A stretch of 64,000 nucleotides of DNA from Haloarcula japonica DSM 6131 (GCF_000336635.1 NZ_AOLY01000027.1:1-64000); one strand, 5' to 3'. Numbered from the stretch's first letter, positions 1 through 8,632 are shown. A program made the numbers and translations. Notes: generated by a model not told the origin, from the sequence alone.

Positions 1-98
1 TATTGGGAACATATCGGGCACCGCTGGCGCGGTGCCCTTGCCCTCTTCGACTTTCAGCCGCAGCTCTCGCTATCAACAATCTCCTTCGCAAGAGCGTT
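1..98 (-). mobile_element. IS1595-family element, terminal fragment at window edge
   Basis: The reverse complement of this stretch matches the left end of the complete IS at 6281-7285. It carries a terminal inverted repeat (72-98), the GGGCACCGC hairpin (about 17-38), and then the transposase start codon at position 13 reading M-F-P-I off the window edge. The element lies on the minus strand and interrupts the membrane-protein gene at 73-582. The rest of it lies outside the window. Confidence 0.8.
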
Positions 99-582
99 CT
101 CCTATGTCAGAACTACTGTTACCTGATTCACCAACCATGATGCGATATAGAAAGGAGGCTCCCTCCCCTAAGCTCAAGATGGAATACAGTACTAAAAATA
201 TCAAGATAGAATCCAACAAAACGCTGATTAACTCTCTTTGCGCCTGAATAAGGTTCAAATTTGAATCCAAACTTAAAATATTCAACAAAAATGAATAGAT
301 AATACCAATGACGGCGCTGAAGAAAGGATACATGAAGACTTTCTTCATAATAGCCAGTAGCCCATTCTCCTCTGCTCTATCGACAACGCTATCATAGCCT
401 TGAAAAATGACAATAAACGTCAGAACACCAGCGATAACTACACCAAAGACGCCGAGTGCAAAGTTTCCAGTCAAACCGTCAGCACTGATTGTTCCCGCAA
501 TCATCAGAGCCGCGATTACAAGAGTCAGCCCTAATGCCCAGAATAAATCGCGGTGTCGTCTCAGTATAGAAATGTTCGACAT
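73..582 (-). CDS. Four-helix membrane protein, C-terminus cut by an IS
   Basis: This is a 169-residue hydrophobic protein of unknown function. By eye it has four membrane segments (about residues 15-33, 41-62, 83-105 and 120-140), with charged loops between the second and third. Its last seven or so residues (ending RSCEGDC) are encoded by the terminal repeat of the adjacent insertion sequence, so the native C-terminus is lost. It is divergent from the 624-1418 gene and shares a 41-bp promoter gap with it, so the two may have been a functional pair. No family is recognised. Confidence 0.6.
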   Translation of the reverse strand: MSNISILRRHRDLFWALGLTLVIAALMIAGTISADGLTGNFALGVFGVVIAGVLTFIVIFQGYDSVVDRAEENGLLAIMKKVFMYPFFSAVIGIIYSFLLNILSLDSNLNLIQAQRELISVLLDSILIFLVLYSILSLGEGASFLYRIMVGESGNSSSDIGERSCEGDC

Positions 583-593
583 GATAGTTAAAT

Positions 594-604
594 TTATACT
601 ATAA
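594..604. promoter_or_regulatory. Near-palindromic bidirectional TATA region
   Basis: TTATACTATAA is palindromic except for its central base and sits in the short gap between the divergent genes starting at 582 (minus) and 624 (plus). It lies 20-30 bp upstream of the plus-strand start, the expected distance for a haloarchaeal TATA box of a leaderless transcript. Confidence 0.5.
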
Positions 605-623
605 TCTAGTTACCACATATTCG

Positions 624-1418
624 ATGCCACGATTCACATTTAGGTTTGGTGAATTTGAGAGTGATGAACGGCTTCCACCACTTGCTTCTTTGGATGAGGT
701 AGCGGAGCGTGATGGTATTTTTGGCCCTACCGGTGATCAGCGCGGAGCGTATGATCATTTCATGGGGAATGATTTTCTTTATGTAGATTTTGTCAAAGAG
801 GTTTCCGAAGAAGTTACACAAATTGAGGAAGGGAGTTTTAAAGCAACAGAAATACCACACGCCCGACGCATGCAGTTTCTGCTGTTTGAAAATGGAACGT
901 ATGCATTCGAGTCAAGACGGGGAGTGTATGATAGCGATGTGTTTGAATATCTGCTAGAGGATTACGATTTCCAATATTCACTAAGTCGATATGAATCGCT
1001 TGGACTAGATGCGATGAGGCGGTTTTATAAAGGGAGTGACCGCGTAAAGAAACTCAAAGCTGATGAGATCGGACAACATGAACCAAATCCTCATGTAACC
1101 GATGAAGAAATCCGAGAACTGACCGAAGACTTTGGTCAGCATTCCCGGAGTATTATTGCTAGCGTGGGCCGGACCAAAGAAAATCTCAGAAATGCCAAAT
1201 TCATTAAAGATGGGGTGGCAAAATACTCGGGCCTATCGATGATAAAATCAGTAACCCCGGAAGGTGAAATACGAAAGTTGCGCGACAGCGGCAGATTCGA
1301 TTTTGGGGTTGATGCCGATAAGGATGAAGACGAGCAAGCACAATCCGTCCGAGACACTGTTTCAAATGTGATCAGGAATGTATTCGATGGAGCGAGCGTC
1401 GATGATGACGACGATTAG
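624..1418 (+). CDS. Acidic hypothetical protein (264 aa)
   Basis: A soluble protein with no recognised family. It begins MPRFTFRFGEFES and ends in a run of aspartates, typical of haloarchaeal acidity. There is no signal peptide or membrane segment. The first 130 residues look globular with aromatic-rich patches, and the C-terminal half is helical and charged. ATG 624 is supported by the TATA-like box 20-30 bp upstream. Base composition is more AT-rich than the GC-rich backbone elsewhere in the window, consistent with an acquired accessory gene. It is divergent from the membrane gene at 73-582, and the next gene downstream is a convergent methyltransferase remnant. Confidence 0.7.
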   Translation: MPRFTFRFGEFESDERLPPLASLDEVAERDGIFGPTGDQRGAYDHFMGNDFLYVDFVKEVSEEVTQIEEGSFKATEIPHARRMQFLLFENGTYAFESRRGVYDSDVFEYLLEDYDFQYSLSRYESLGLDAMRRFYKGSDRVKKLKADEIGQHEPNPHVTDEEIRELTEDFGQHSRSIIASVGRTKENLRNAKFIKDGVAKYSGLSMIKSVTPEGEIRKLRDSGRFDFGVDADKDEDEQAQSVRDTVSNVIRNVFDGASVDDDDD

Positions 1419-1459
1419 ACTTGGTCTTCATTTGTTCTAATTCTCATACACTGTTCTAG

Positions 1460-1774
1460 TTACTCCCCAACCGCTTCTTCCACAATCTCGATTTCCTGGT
1501 CGGTCAACCCATACAGCTCGTAGACGATCTTATCAATCAGCTCGTCAGTCCGCTCGATCTTCGCTTCCAATTCGTCGGCCCGCTCGACTGTCTCCATGTA
1601 ACTCGCCAGTCCATCGCGAACGTCGTCGATGGTTGGCAACGTCAGCGTCTGAAGGCGATCTACCAGCGAGTTCCTCTTCGTAACTGTCTCACGGAAGCCA
1701 GTGAAGCCACTGGCCTCGTCGGGAGAGACCGGCACAAACGCCGCAATCGGGTCAGTCACCCCCTCTAAACTCAT
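1460..1774 (-). pseudogene. Orphan C-terminal fragment of IIG-like methyltransferase
   Basis: The 104-residue product aligns with the last ~95 residues of the 1380-aa methyltransferase at 39679-43821. Both share FVPV, the G-F-x-G-F-R-E-T segment, a coiled-coil stretch and a Y-G-L-x-x-x-x-I tail. The catalytic, nuclease and main target-recognition regions are absent, so this is most likely the remnant of a second restriction-modification gene. The ATG at 1774 is probably internal to the original frame. A small free-standing specificity domain is a less likely alternative. Confidence 0.7.
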
Positions 1775-2139
1775 TTCGGGATGTGCGTTGGTTCAACCGT
1801 ATGACTGATTAGTTGACCAACCGACAACTCGGCACTCAGCGGGGAGACAGCCTCGCCATACAGCAGCAGAATCAGTCCACAGCAGTTCCACGCCACTACA
1901 CCGTCCAGCAGCCAACCCAATAGCTGCGTCAGTGCGTTGCGTGTGTCAAGACGCGGTAGCCATCATGCCGATACTGGAGTCTGACCAGCGCTGTTGTGCG
2001 CCCGCTCAGCGGATTTGGTGTTCCATTTACACTCCATTTATAAGTGGTATTCGGCCAGATTTCGGGGCCATATCACACTTCCTATACATACAAATCCGCC
2101 GCTATAGACCCTCTGAAGCCCCTTAACAGCGACTACCCC
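1775..2139. other. Intergenic, no gene seen
   Basis: No convincing coding region is visible. Short open frames here lack haloarchaeal codon bias. The methyltransferase remnant ends at its left side. Confidence 0.4.
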
Positions 2140-2300
2140 TCATTAACGCGCGAATAACGCGCGCGAATGGAAGGCCCCAACTACACCTTCCCACCCCCTT
2201 CGCCGAATCGCGCGCGACGCGCGATGCTTGGACTCGAAGGGGGGGTCGAAGGGGTCTGTCCCCTTCCTTCGCGCGCGTTTAAATCGCGCGCGAATTGGAG
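2140..2300. repeat. CGCG-rich alternating repeats and G/C hairpins
   Basis: Several copies of CGCGCGAA or its complement occur between 2147 and 2300 (for example CGCGCGAAT, TCGCGCGCGA, TTCGCGCGCG). They enclose a C-rich/G-rich inverted pair (CCCCCTTCG near 2195, CGAAGGGGG near 2237) and a GAAGGGG/CCCCTTC hairpin near 2247-2266. The stretch precedes the gene at 2422 and may be a regulatory or structural site. Confidence 0.55.
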
Positions 2301-2421
2301 AAACCCAGTACCAATTCCCATATATAAGAATATGAACTATTATAGTCGATTTGTGGTAGCACACCTAATACCCCGGTTTGCGCGGTTTAACAGTGCTATC
2401 CCTCGTTGTCTCAAGTGCGTC

Positions 2422-2838
2422 ATGTTCGCAACAACTACGAAACTCAGCGGCGGTAAGAAACACAGTCAGAATATCGGTCCAGTCCCGATCACCGACCACG
2501 CACATGAGCGCTGGGCCGAGCGTGCGGCCACCGCAGGGACGGATATCGAAACGGCGTGGCACCAGTCGATTCCTGTTGGCGCACCTGAGCGGGACGCAGA
2601 CATGGCTCGGCTGTACGCACCGTGTGACGTGCTGTTCGTCGTCCGTGGCGGGGCTGTGACCACCGTGTGCCCGGCTAACTACGGGAGTCTCAACACCGAC
2701 GGCCTCGGTGCGTGTACGGCGTGTGGCAACCTTGACTCGCTCCAGTACGGCGACACGGCCTGTCGGTGGTGCAACACCCAGCCACAGGAGATCACGCTGG
2801 ATAGTGGACTGACGGTCACCGCGACGGAGGAGGAGTAA
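2422..2838 (+). CDS. Zinc-ribbon protein of haloarchaeal plasmid type
   Basis: A 138-residue protein beginning MFATTTKLSGGKK. The N-terminal part contains H-A-H-E-R-W, and the C-terminal part has a four-cysteine zinc-ribbon-like module (CTACG about 30 residues before the end, then C-R-W-C), suggesting nucleic-acid or protein binding. The longer open frame from 2167 runs through the CGCG repeats and is unlikely to be translated, so the ATG at 2422 is chosen. The next gene starts one base after this stop codon, indicating an operon. Exact function unknown. Confidence 0.75.
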   Translation: MFATTTKLSGGKKHSQNIGPVPITDHAHERWAERAATAGTDIETAWHQSIPVGAPERDADMARLYAPCDVLFVVRGGAVTTVCPANYGSLNTDGLGACTACGNLDSLQYGDTACRWCNTQPQEITLDSGLTVTATEEE

Positions 2839-2839
2839 C

Positions 2840-3151
2840 ATGTCTGCTCAGTGGCCTGAAAAAGATCTGGCGGACGTGCACGGGGCGGACGAGTACATCG
2901 TCGTCAAAGCGTGGGTGAACCACATCGAAGATGTCGCGTCACATCGCCCACACCAGAAGGGCATCCTCGGTGACGAGTCCACCTGGGACGAGGATGCCCG
3001 CAAGTTCACCGTCTGGGACCCAGATCTGGACTTGGAGAAAGGCAACCTCTACCGGATTTTCGGCAAGGAGCGAACCTACGAGCCGCTCGGCGAGATTCAG
3101 ATCCAGATTAGCGATGCCGACCACGTCGACCTGCTCTGCGAAGGCGAGTAG
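2840..3151 (+). CDS. Small acidic hypothetical protein (103 aa)
   Basis: A 103-residue acidic protein rich in beta-type segments (EYIVVKAWV, FTVWDPDL, LGEIQIQI). The pattern is compatible with a small OB-like barrel but no family motif is certain. It starts immediately after the stop codon of the zinc-ribbon gene, so the two are almost certainly co-transcribed and probably work together. No membrane segment or metal-binding cluster is visible. Confidence 0.75.
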   Translation: MSAQWPEKDLADVHGADEYIVVKAWVNHIEDVASHRPHQKGILGDESTWDEDARKFTVWDPDLDLEKGNLYRIFGKERTYEPLGEIQIQISDADHVDLLCEGE

Positions 3152-3290
3152 GTAGGATCAAGGCAGCATTTTTTGCGGCGAGATCTACACCGCTACCGAT
3201 TGGTAGTCGCACGACCTGCGCCGTGGTCCAGTTCCAGCTAATACTCCGGGAGATGCTGTGAGTGACTGAGTACGGGGTGGAGTTGCGTAT

Positions 3291-3644
3291 TCACAGTACG
3301 AACACGACTCCGGCCACGGCCCACGAACTGTAGAGTTGTGCCAGCCCATAGTATTCTTCCCGCAGCGATGAACCACTCTCGTAGCTATAGATTGCAAGTG
3401 CGGCCATCACCAGTCCAAGGTTTGCATAGACCTCAAGCATGGTGTGTGGTCGCACAGCCTCGTAGACATGAGCGTTCACGGCTACTGCGTTCGCAAAGAT
3501 CGCCGGCCGGCTCACATACTGCTTCTCGACTAAGTATCCCAATACAATGAGCGACAGCGGGGTCAGGTGGCGCAAGACAATGTCCGGCAACCACGTAACC
3601 CATGTTTCGGTGAGCCACGACAGTTGTAGCAGAGCAGTACTCAC
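3291..3644 (-). CDS. Four-helix membrane protein (117 aa)
   Basis: A small hydrophobic protein with about four membrane segments (roughly residues 8-26, 27-45, 72-87 and 100-117) and short polar loops. No enzyme motif is seen. It is convergent with the 2422/2840 operon and well separated from it. Other frames over the same stretch lack hydrophobic periodicity. Function unknown. Confidence 0.6.
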   Translation of the reverse strand: MSTALLQLSWLTETWVTWLPDIVLRHLTPLSLIVLGYLVEKQYVSRPAIFANAVAVNAHVYEAVRPHTMLEVYANLGLVMAALAIYSYESGSSLREEYYGLAQLYSSWAVAGVVFVL

Positions 3645-3892
3645 ACTAGAACACCTCGCTTGCCGGGTCCGAATCGGGGCGAGCAGCCGTGATCTTGGTA
3701 TTGCTTTTGTTGATCGATCAGTAGCTTGAGACGCATTTCAAACTCTTGCATTATGGCTCAAAGTCAGATCTGGTTTCGACATAAGTCGACTAGACGTTTT
3801 AGCTGTAAACATCGGATAGAGACTTGTTTACAGGCGAAAATGCCGTTTTGAGCTTCAAAACGATGGACGGGTTAAAGTGCCAGCCAATATGA

Positions 3893-4195
3893 TTGAAAGG
3901 TATGCCGCCGACGATTAGCGCTCGTGTGGACGAAGAGAAAGTTGAAGAACTGAAGAATCTGACCGACGCCGATGCTGATTCCGAAGCCATCAGAGCGGCT
4001 GTTGATTACGCCGTCCGAGAACGGCGGCAGCATTCGGCATATCTGGGGATATTCATGACACTGCTATTCCTCACGTTTGAGGCATACGGTGAGATATCGG
4101 TTCCTAGAGAGTCTGGACCAGTTCTCTTGTTGGCACTCGTGGGTGTGTACTTGCTACCCAAGTTGATGCGGTTCTACCACAACTGGACGAATTAA
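3893..4195 (+). CDS. Ribbon-helix-helix protein with C-terminal membrane anchor
   Basis: The first ~45 residues resemble a ribbon-helix-helix DNA-binding domain: a short strand (TISARVDEEK), then helices through DADSEAIRAAVDYAV. Two hydrophobic segments follow (about residues 48-66 and 74-90) and a basic/aromatic tail. This gives a predicted membrane-tethered RHH protein, an unusual arrangement that could hold a DNA-bound regulator or plasmid segment at the membrane. The nuclease gene at 4268 follows 72 bp downstream on the same strand. Confidence 0.7.
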   Translation: MKGMPPTISARVDEEKVEELKNLTDADADSEAIRAAVDYAVRERRQHSAYLGIFMTLLFLTFEAYGEISVPRESGPVLLLALVGVYLLPKLMRFYHNWTN

Positions 4196-4267
4196 CGAAC
4201 TGTCTGGTTGCAGTAGACTCATTATCCGCATTTTTACTTCTTCTGTGCTTCTCGGAGGCCACATTAT

Positions 4268-5335
4268 ATGTCAGTAAGAATTGAACTACCCGGCATGAAC
4301 ATCGAGTCCGCAGTGAGCGAATTGACATCTGCAGAGAGTCAAATGCGGGATGATCCCCCAGACTCAATTGCAGACAAAGACGAGGCACTCGGTGAATACC
4401 AGTCACTGTTCCAGCCTGATGAAGTCGCTAATCTCCCGGAAGAGCGGTTGAAAGAATTCCTCCGGTACGAGAATAACAGGCACTGGACTGGTCTCCATCG
4501 ACAAGAAGGCAAACTAACAGAGGATATGGACCAACTCAGGACGGCTCTCCAGACGCTTGTTGATACAGACAAAGATTTAGCCTCCCGAGTAACCGAAGTA
4601 AAAGATACCATTCACGGGATGGGGAAAGCGACGCTCTCAGCCATTCTCCTGACTGCGTATCCGGAAGATTATGGCGTCTGGAATAACCGCTCAGAAGAAG
4701 CGCTCAAACAGCTTGATGTCTGGCCCGAATTCGAAACTGGAGCCGAGTTCGGCGAGCGATATACGGAGGTAAACGCCGTTCTGCGTGACCTCAGTGATGA
4801 ACTCGAAATCGACCACTGGGACCTTGATGCACTCCTTGGCTACGTCGTTGAGAATGATCTGGTACTCGAGGAACCCATCATCGAAGACGCGCCACAAAAG
4901 AGTGAGTTTGTCAAAGAAAAACACCTGCAACAGTATCTCGTCAACAACTGGGACCACATCCAACTCTCACAGGACTGGCAGATCTATAGCGATTCAGACG
5001 ACCCAGAGGCAGGCGTAGAATTTTCGACTGGGGTCGGACGCCCAGATATCCTCTTGACTCACAAAACCGACTCCAGAGTGTGTGTTGTCGAGTTGAAAAA
5101 GTCCAATAGCAGCGACAGAGCAGTTGGCCAACTGCTTAGATACGTCGGTTGGGTTGATGAGCACCTTGACGACTTAGAAAACGTCGCCGAAGACGCTGAT
5201 GTCGAAGGCCGGCTCATCGTCAGCGGAGCCACAGAGAAATTGGAATACGCGTTGTCAGCAGTTCAGGGCCTCACTCTTCACCAGTACGACGTCAATGTGG
5301 AGCTCAAGACTCCGGATTCAGTTTCTGACCGATGA
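4268..5335 (+). CDS. NucS/DUF91-like nuclease-domain protein
   Basis: A 355-residue protein. The C-terminal third carries a RecB/NucS-type PD-(D/E)xK core: GRPDIL (Asp260), then V-E-L-K-K (Glu275, Lys277), then a Q-L-L-R-Y helix near 288, as in the DUF91/NucS family. The N-terminal ~200 residues are helical and contain G-M-G-K-A-T, reminiscent of a helix-hairpin-helix-like DNA-binding element, and W-N-N-R. The protein is expected to bind and cut DNA, perhaps as a single-gene defence or repair nuclease. The substrate cannot be deduced. It lies near several other nuclease and transposon genes. Confidence 0.8.
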   Translation: MSVRIELPGMNIESAVSELTSAESQMRDDPPDSIADKDEALGEYQSLFQPDEVANLPEERLKEFLRYENNRHWTGLHRQEGKLTEDMDQLRTALQTLVDTDKDLASRVTEVKDTIHGMGKATLSAILLTAYPEDYGVWNNRSEEALKQLDVWPEFETGAEFGERYTEVNAVLRDLSDELEIDHWDLDALLGYVVENDLVLEEPIIEDAPQKSEFVKEKHLQQYLVNNWDHIQLSQDWQIYSDSDDPEAGVEFSTGVGRPDILLTHKTDSRVCVVELKKSNSSDRAVGQLLRYVGWVDEHLDDLENVAEDADVEGRLIVSGATEKLEYALSAVQGLTLHQYDVNVELKTPDSVSDR

Positions 5336-5490
5336 TCACACCTGATCGCTGGCCCGTAGGTTATCGTCACTGAGAGCACTCAAGACGACTTCGCAGACCG
5401 ACTCATGGAGACAGCCACTGATGCGACGATTCACCGCGCCCAGGTCGACCTCGAGTCGTTTGCAGCGGCACACCCCACGCCGACCCATGG

Positions 5491-5766
5491 ATGGGTTGGT
5501 TCCGAGCGAGCGACGGCCCGATCGATAGCGGCGCAGCCTATGGCGACATCGACAGCGAGCCCGATCTGGCGGAGTTCATCCACAGCAACGAGAACAGTCA
5601 GCTGGGCCTGACGAATCTAAAGTACGACGGGCGGCTCCTGAAGCTCGTTCTGTCGGAGAGTGGTTGGCTCGCTATCTACGATCCCAAAGATATGGACACG
5701 ATCGAGTTCACGCGGTTCATCCACGACGAGGTGCTGCCGCACACATCGCCGAAGCTGATGAGCTGA
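5491..5766 (+). CDS. Hypothetical protein (91 aa)
   Basis: Begins MGWFRASDGPIDSG and ends in TSPKLMS. It is a compact acidic protein with aromatic residues spaced as in a small alpha/beta fold. No family is recognised. Codon choice in this frame fits haloarchaea better than the overlapping alternatives. A short open frame from 5405 on a different frame may be the degraded end of another gene. Nothing else links this gene to its neighbours. Confidence 0.55.
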   Translation: MGWFRASDGPIDSGAAYGDIDSEPDLAEFIHSNENSQLGLTNLKYDGRLLKLVLSESGWLAIYDPKDMDTIEFTRFIHDEVLPHTSPKLMS

Positions 5767-5860
5767 ATAAAAGCTGGGCTCTGCTATACTCCCCGACGTC
5801 GATGCAAACGGTAGCTGCACCCCCAAGGTATTTTCTACAGGACTCTCGATACAGCACCTG

Positions 5861-6274
5861 ATGTTCTGGATGTGCACGCGGTGTGAGACGGTTCATACAC
5901 AGAATCCCGATGAATGCCGTGAGTGCACTGCAACCACCTTCGAACCTGTCGCTGAATCCGATCTCCAGTCCACTTCATCGACAGGCCCGGATGCACTGGA
6001 CGATACAGACACCCAAACCTACGGAACAACGCCTGATCCCGAGTTTGAGTCCAGTCCTGACGTGGCCGTCGATGGCTCAGTCGAGGCCAGCCAGCACGAT
6101 ACACTGCCGGCCCACAAGGAGGCGAGTGGATCTGGACTTACCGCAACGGCACGGCGTGTCTATCATACACTTCGGGCGACATTCCTTGCACCGGTGGCCC
6201 TGTTCCGTCAGTACCTGCTTCCGATTCTCGCTTTCGCGACCGTCGTAGTCGTTGTGCTCTGGCTATTGAGTTAA
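5861..6274 (+). CDS. Zinc-ribbon protein with C-terminal membrane anchor
   Basis: A 137-residue protein. The N-terminus has a four-cysteine zinc ribbon (C-T-R-C at 5-8, C-R-E-C near 19-22). A long acidic disordered linker (about 30-95) follows, then one hydrophobic segment near residues 117-136 that would anchor the C-terminus in the membrane. This layout is common among haloarchaeal proteins of unknown role. The stop codon lies 6 bp before the left end of the complete IS1595 element, so the IS inserted just past the gene without breaking it. Confidence 0.7.
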   Translation: MFWMCTRCETVHTQNPDECRECTATTFEPVAESDLQSTSSTGPDALDDTDTQTYGTTPDPEFESSPDVAVDGSVEASQHDTLPAHKEASGSGLTATARRVYHTLRATFLAPVALFRQYLLPILAFATVVVVVLWLLS

Positions 6275-6343
6275 TCACTGTACGCTCTTGCGTAGGAGAT
6301 TGTTGATACTGCTGAGCGGTCGCTGTGGATTCGAAGAGGACAA

Positions 6344-6365
6344 GGGCACCGCGTCAGCGGTGCCC
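6344..6365 (+). promoter_or_regulatory. Hairpin in front of IS1595 transposase start
   Basis: GGGCACCGC and GCGGTGCCC form a 9-bp perfect stem with a 4-base loop, ending 7 bases before the ATG at 6373. The same stem with a different loop is present in the partial copy at 17-38. It probably limits transposase translation or read-through from outside. Confidence 0.65.
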
Positions 6366-6372
6366 GACACGA

Positions 6373-7257
6373 ATGATCCCGCTAGATGTGTTTGGGTCGG
6401 AATCGGTCGCAGCGGACCTGCTGGAACAGGTTCGCTGGCGTGACGGTGTTACCTGTCCTCGCTGCCGTTCTGACCGAACGGTCAGAAACGGCAGCTACAG
6501 AGAGTTTCAGCGGTATCTCTGTAAGAATTGCGACCGCACGTTCAACGACAAGACTGGCACAATCTTCGCTCACTCGAAGATCGCGCTCCGTCGGTGGCTG
6601 TTCTCGATCTACGCATTTCTCCGGTTTAACACCAGTCTCCGCCAACTACAGTGCGAAATCGAGGTGACACACAAAACGATACATCGGCGCATCGAGCGCT
6701 TTGCCAGAGCGCTCGATGCGCCTTCGCTTGATCTCGTCGGCCCAGTCGAAATCGATGAAGTGTACGTCTCTGCCGGGAAGAAAGGCCGCGAGCGCGACCA
6801 GCCGTCGCGCTCGCGTGGCCTGTCCACACGCGGGCGAGGTTCGTATAGCGGGGACAAGCCACCGATTTTCATCATCGCCGACCGCGGCACCGGTCAGCGG
6901 TACGTGATCCCAGCGAAAGCCGCAGACGAATCGACGATTCGACTCCTGCTGGCCGACCGCCAGCAGGAGTCGATCACCGTCTATACCGACGGCTTTCGAG
7001 CGTACGAACCGCTCGAAGCGGACGACGCATTCGACCGCGAATACGTCGTCCACGGTGACGGCGAATACGCCGACGACGAGGTGCACGTCAACACCTGCGA
7101 GAGCCACGCGTCGCAGGTGCGACGGTGGCTCTCGCCCCACCGAGGAATCTCCAAAGACAAGTTGACACAGTATCTCAGAGCGTTCCAACTACGTCGGGAG
7201 CTGTTTCGGAAACCCGGTCGAGACGCTCTCAAACACGCTGTTCGAGCGACGCTGTGA
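6373..7257 (+). CDS. IS1595-family transposase
   Basis: A 294-residue DDE-type transposase that moves the surrounding element by cut-and-paste or copy. It has an N-terminal zinc ribbon (C-P-R-C near 30, C-K-N-C near 53) and a helix-turn-helix around residues 80-110. The catalytic domain shows V-E-I-D-E-V-Y-V (first Asp), V-Y-T-D-G-F (second) and an N-x-C-E-S-H motif matching the IS1595 N/E-type active site. ATG 6373 is preferred over GTG 6325: the partial copy at the window start has its ATG at the same place, and the upstream extension would cover the leader hairpin. The gene looks intact. Confidence 0.9.
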   Translation: MIPLDVFGSESVAADLLEQVRWRDGVTCPRCRSDRTVRNGSYREFQRYLCKNCDRTFNDKTGTIFAHSKIALRRWLFSIYAFLRFNTSLRQLQCEIEVTHKTIHRRIERFARALDAPSLDLVGPVEIDEVYVSAGKKGRERDQPSRSRGLSTRGRGSYSGDKPPIFIIADRGTGQRYVIPAKAADESTIRLLLADRQQESITVYTDGFRAYEPLEADDAFDREYVVHGDGEYADDEVHVNTCESHASQVRRWLSPHRGISKDKLTQYLRAFQLRRELFRKPGRDALKHAVRATL

Positions 7258-7495
7258 AATCAACAATGTGCTACGGATGAGCGTAGTCGAATGCTGAGAT
7301 ATATTACTAGCAGAGGCGACGGACACCAGTCAGCCCTATCAGGAGGCATGCATGCACCTTGCTTCACCAAACAACAGCATCCGCCTACACTGTTCTTGGA
7401 ATAGTTTGATAATAACTTGCGAGGTCAAGGACACCTGTTGCGAGACCACTTGTATTATATATTAAACAGAGATAGAACTAACAGAGTATATCGCT

Positions 7496-8383
7496 ATGCC
7501 CCCGGGACTACGGTCTGTCACTATTATGGACTCAGAGGGGGAGTCAGTTAATGCAGATAATGTGATAGGTATTGATGAGTCTGGGGATAGTGGGTCAGGA
7601 TACTACGTTACAGTTGCAACGCGTTGTAGCAGGGAAGCAGATATCGACTTAGTTAGAAACCTCATCGAAAACGAATTACAGCCATTCAAGCACAAATCCT
7701 CCTCCATCATCAGATACAGCTCGTTAACACCTGAGGGGCGAGCAGAGCGAGCATCAGCACTTCTAGAGGATCTACGCGATACAGAAATAACATGGGCAGC
7801 GATCGTGTCTCAATCGAATCCCTCTAAAGAAGAACAAGCCGCTGCGGCGGCAATGGCCATTAAAAAGAGTATCACGCACGGGCTTTCCACGGGGGCTGTT
7901 TCCCACGGTTGCGGCGAGACTGTTGCTGTACACGATGGCGTCAGAGACACATATAGTGACTATTCTAAAGATCTTCGAAAGCAACTGTCGGGGTGCTGTG
8001 ATAGCAGTTTCCAGAGAAGTATCTGCCCTGTGTATCTAACATATCTTCAGGAAGCAGATCTCACATATCCACAATCAACTGCAGCTGACTATATCGCAGG
8101 ATACATTCGAGAGAAGTATGCTGACAATGAAGCCGTAGCTCACGACTGGATATACGAGTTTGACCAATCTTGGATTGACCCGGGCCCCCAAGCAGATCCG
8201 GTCTACCGCCTCGAGGAATTCAGTCCTGTTCGGGAAGCGGAGGTACGTTCGCGTGTAATCGCGTGGTTGACTGGGCGAGGTATACCACGGGAGCCCCAAC
8301 CAACAGGCCGCGACCCATATCAGAATTTAATCGACGAAATCGAGAACGAAATCGTCTACGAGTATCTAATGAGCTTAGAGTAG
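7496..8383 (+). CDS. DUF3800-like protein (RNase H-like fold)
   Basis: A 295-residue protein. V-I-G-I-D-E-S-G-D (about 23-31) near the N-terminus and A-A-D-Y-I-A-G-Y (about 196-203) in the C-terminal half are the hallmarks of DUF3800, a family with an RNase H-like core often found beside mobile elements and defence genes. The conserved Asp residues fit metal binding, but activity for this protein is inferred. Translation may start at 7496 or at ATG 7526; an A/T-rich promoter-like stretch lies at 7450-7490. The gene follows the IS1595 copy and shares no operon with neighbours. Confidence 0.65.
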   Translation: MPPGLRSVTIMDSEGESVNADNVIGIDESGDSGSGYYVTVATRCSREADIDLVRNLIENELQPFKHKSSSIIRYSSLTPEGRAERASALLEDLRDTEITWAAIVSQSNPSKEEQAAAAAMAIKKSITHGLSTGAVSHGCGETVAVHDGVRDTYSDYSKDLRKQLSGCCDSSFQRSICPVYLTYLQEADLTYPQSTAADYIAGYIREKYADNEAVAHDWIYEFDQSWIDPGPQADPVYRLEEFSPVREAEVRSRVIAWLTGRGIPREPQPTGRDPYQNLIDEIENEIVYEYLMSLE

Positions 8384-8520
8384 GAAACCGGACGTCGATA
8401 GGCCGTGAGCCACTACCTCACTGCCCTAACCGGGCACGGTGGCGCCTTACGCTAACCACCATGCCCGCGTCCTCATATTCAAATTGGCCAGAAGTATGTA
8501 TAAAGCTTTATCCATGAGTG

Positions 8521-8632
8521 CCGGGATAGATGGAACCGGCTATCCTGGGATTGCCGGTCCCGCTCATCCCGGGAAGACTGGAACAGGGGATTCCGGGATA
8601 CTTGGTTATGAGAACAACATCTCATACCAGGG
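8521..8632 (+). repeat. CCGGGAT direct/inverted repeats and hairpin
   Basis: CCGGGATA occurs at 8521 and near 8593, and its complement ATCCCGGG at 8565-8572. A second hairpin, TATGAG with CTCATA, lies at about 8606-8626. The stretch sits between two genes, upstream of 8673, and may be an operator or leader. Confidence 0.45.

Larger units (their letters stand above)
6281..7285 (+). mobile_element. Complete IS1595-family insertion sequence (about 1005 bp)
   Basis: The imperfect terminal inverted repeats are 27 bp long: the left one (6281-6307) begins TACGCTC and ends ATTGTTGAT, and the right one (7259-7285) is its near-complement. The element encloses one transposase gene. The length matches the ISH4-type haloarchaeal members of the family. 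The 8-bp flanks (AATCACTG on the left, GTCGAATG on the right) do not match, so no target duplication is visible, which suggests recombination after insertion. Confidence 0.85.

Noticed and set aside
1932-2126. 64-aa plus-strand frame
   Set aside because: Unbiased codon use and no domain; likely chance.
2167-2421. N-terminal extension of the 2422 zinc-ribbon gene
   Set aside because: It would translate the CGCG repeat tract into a proline/arginine-rich segment; the ATG at 2422 gives a normal protein.
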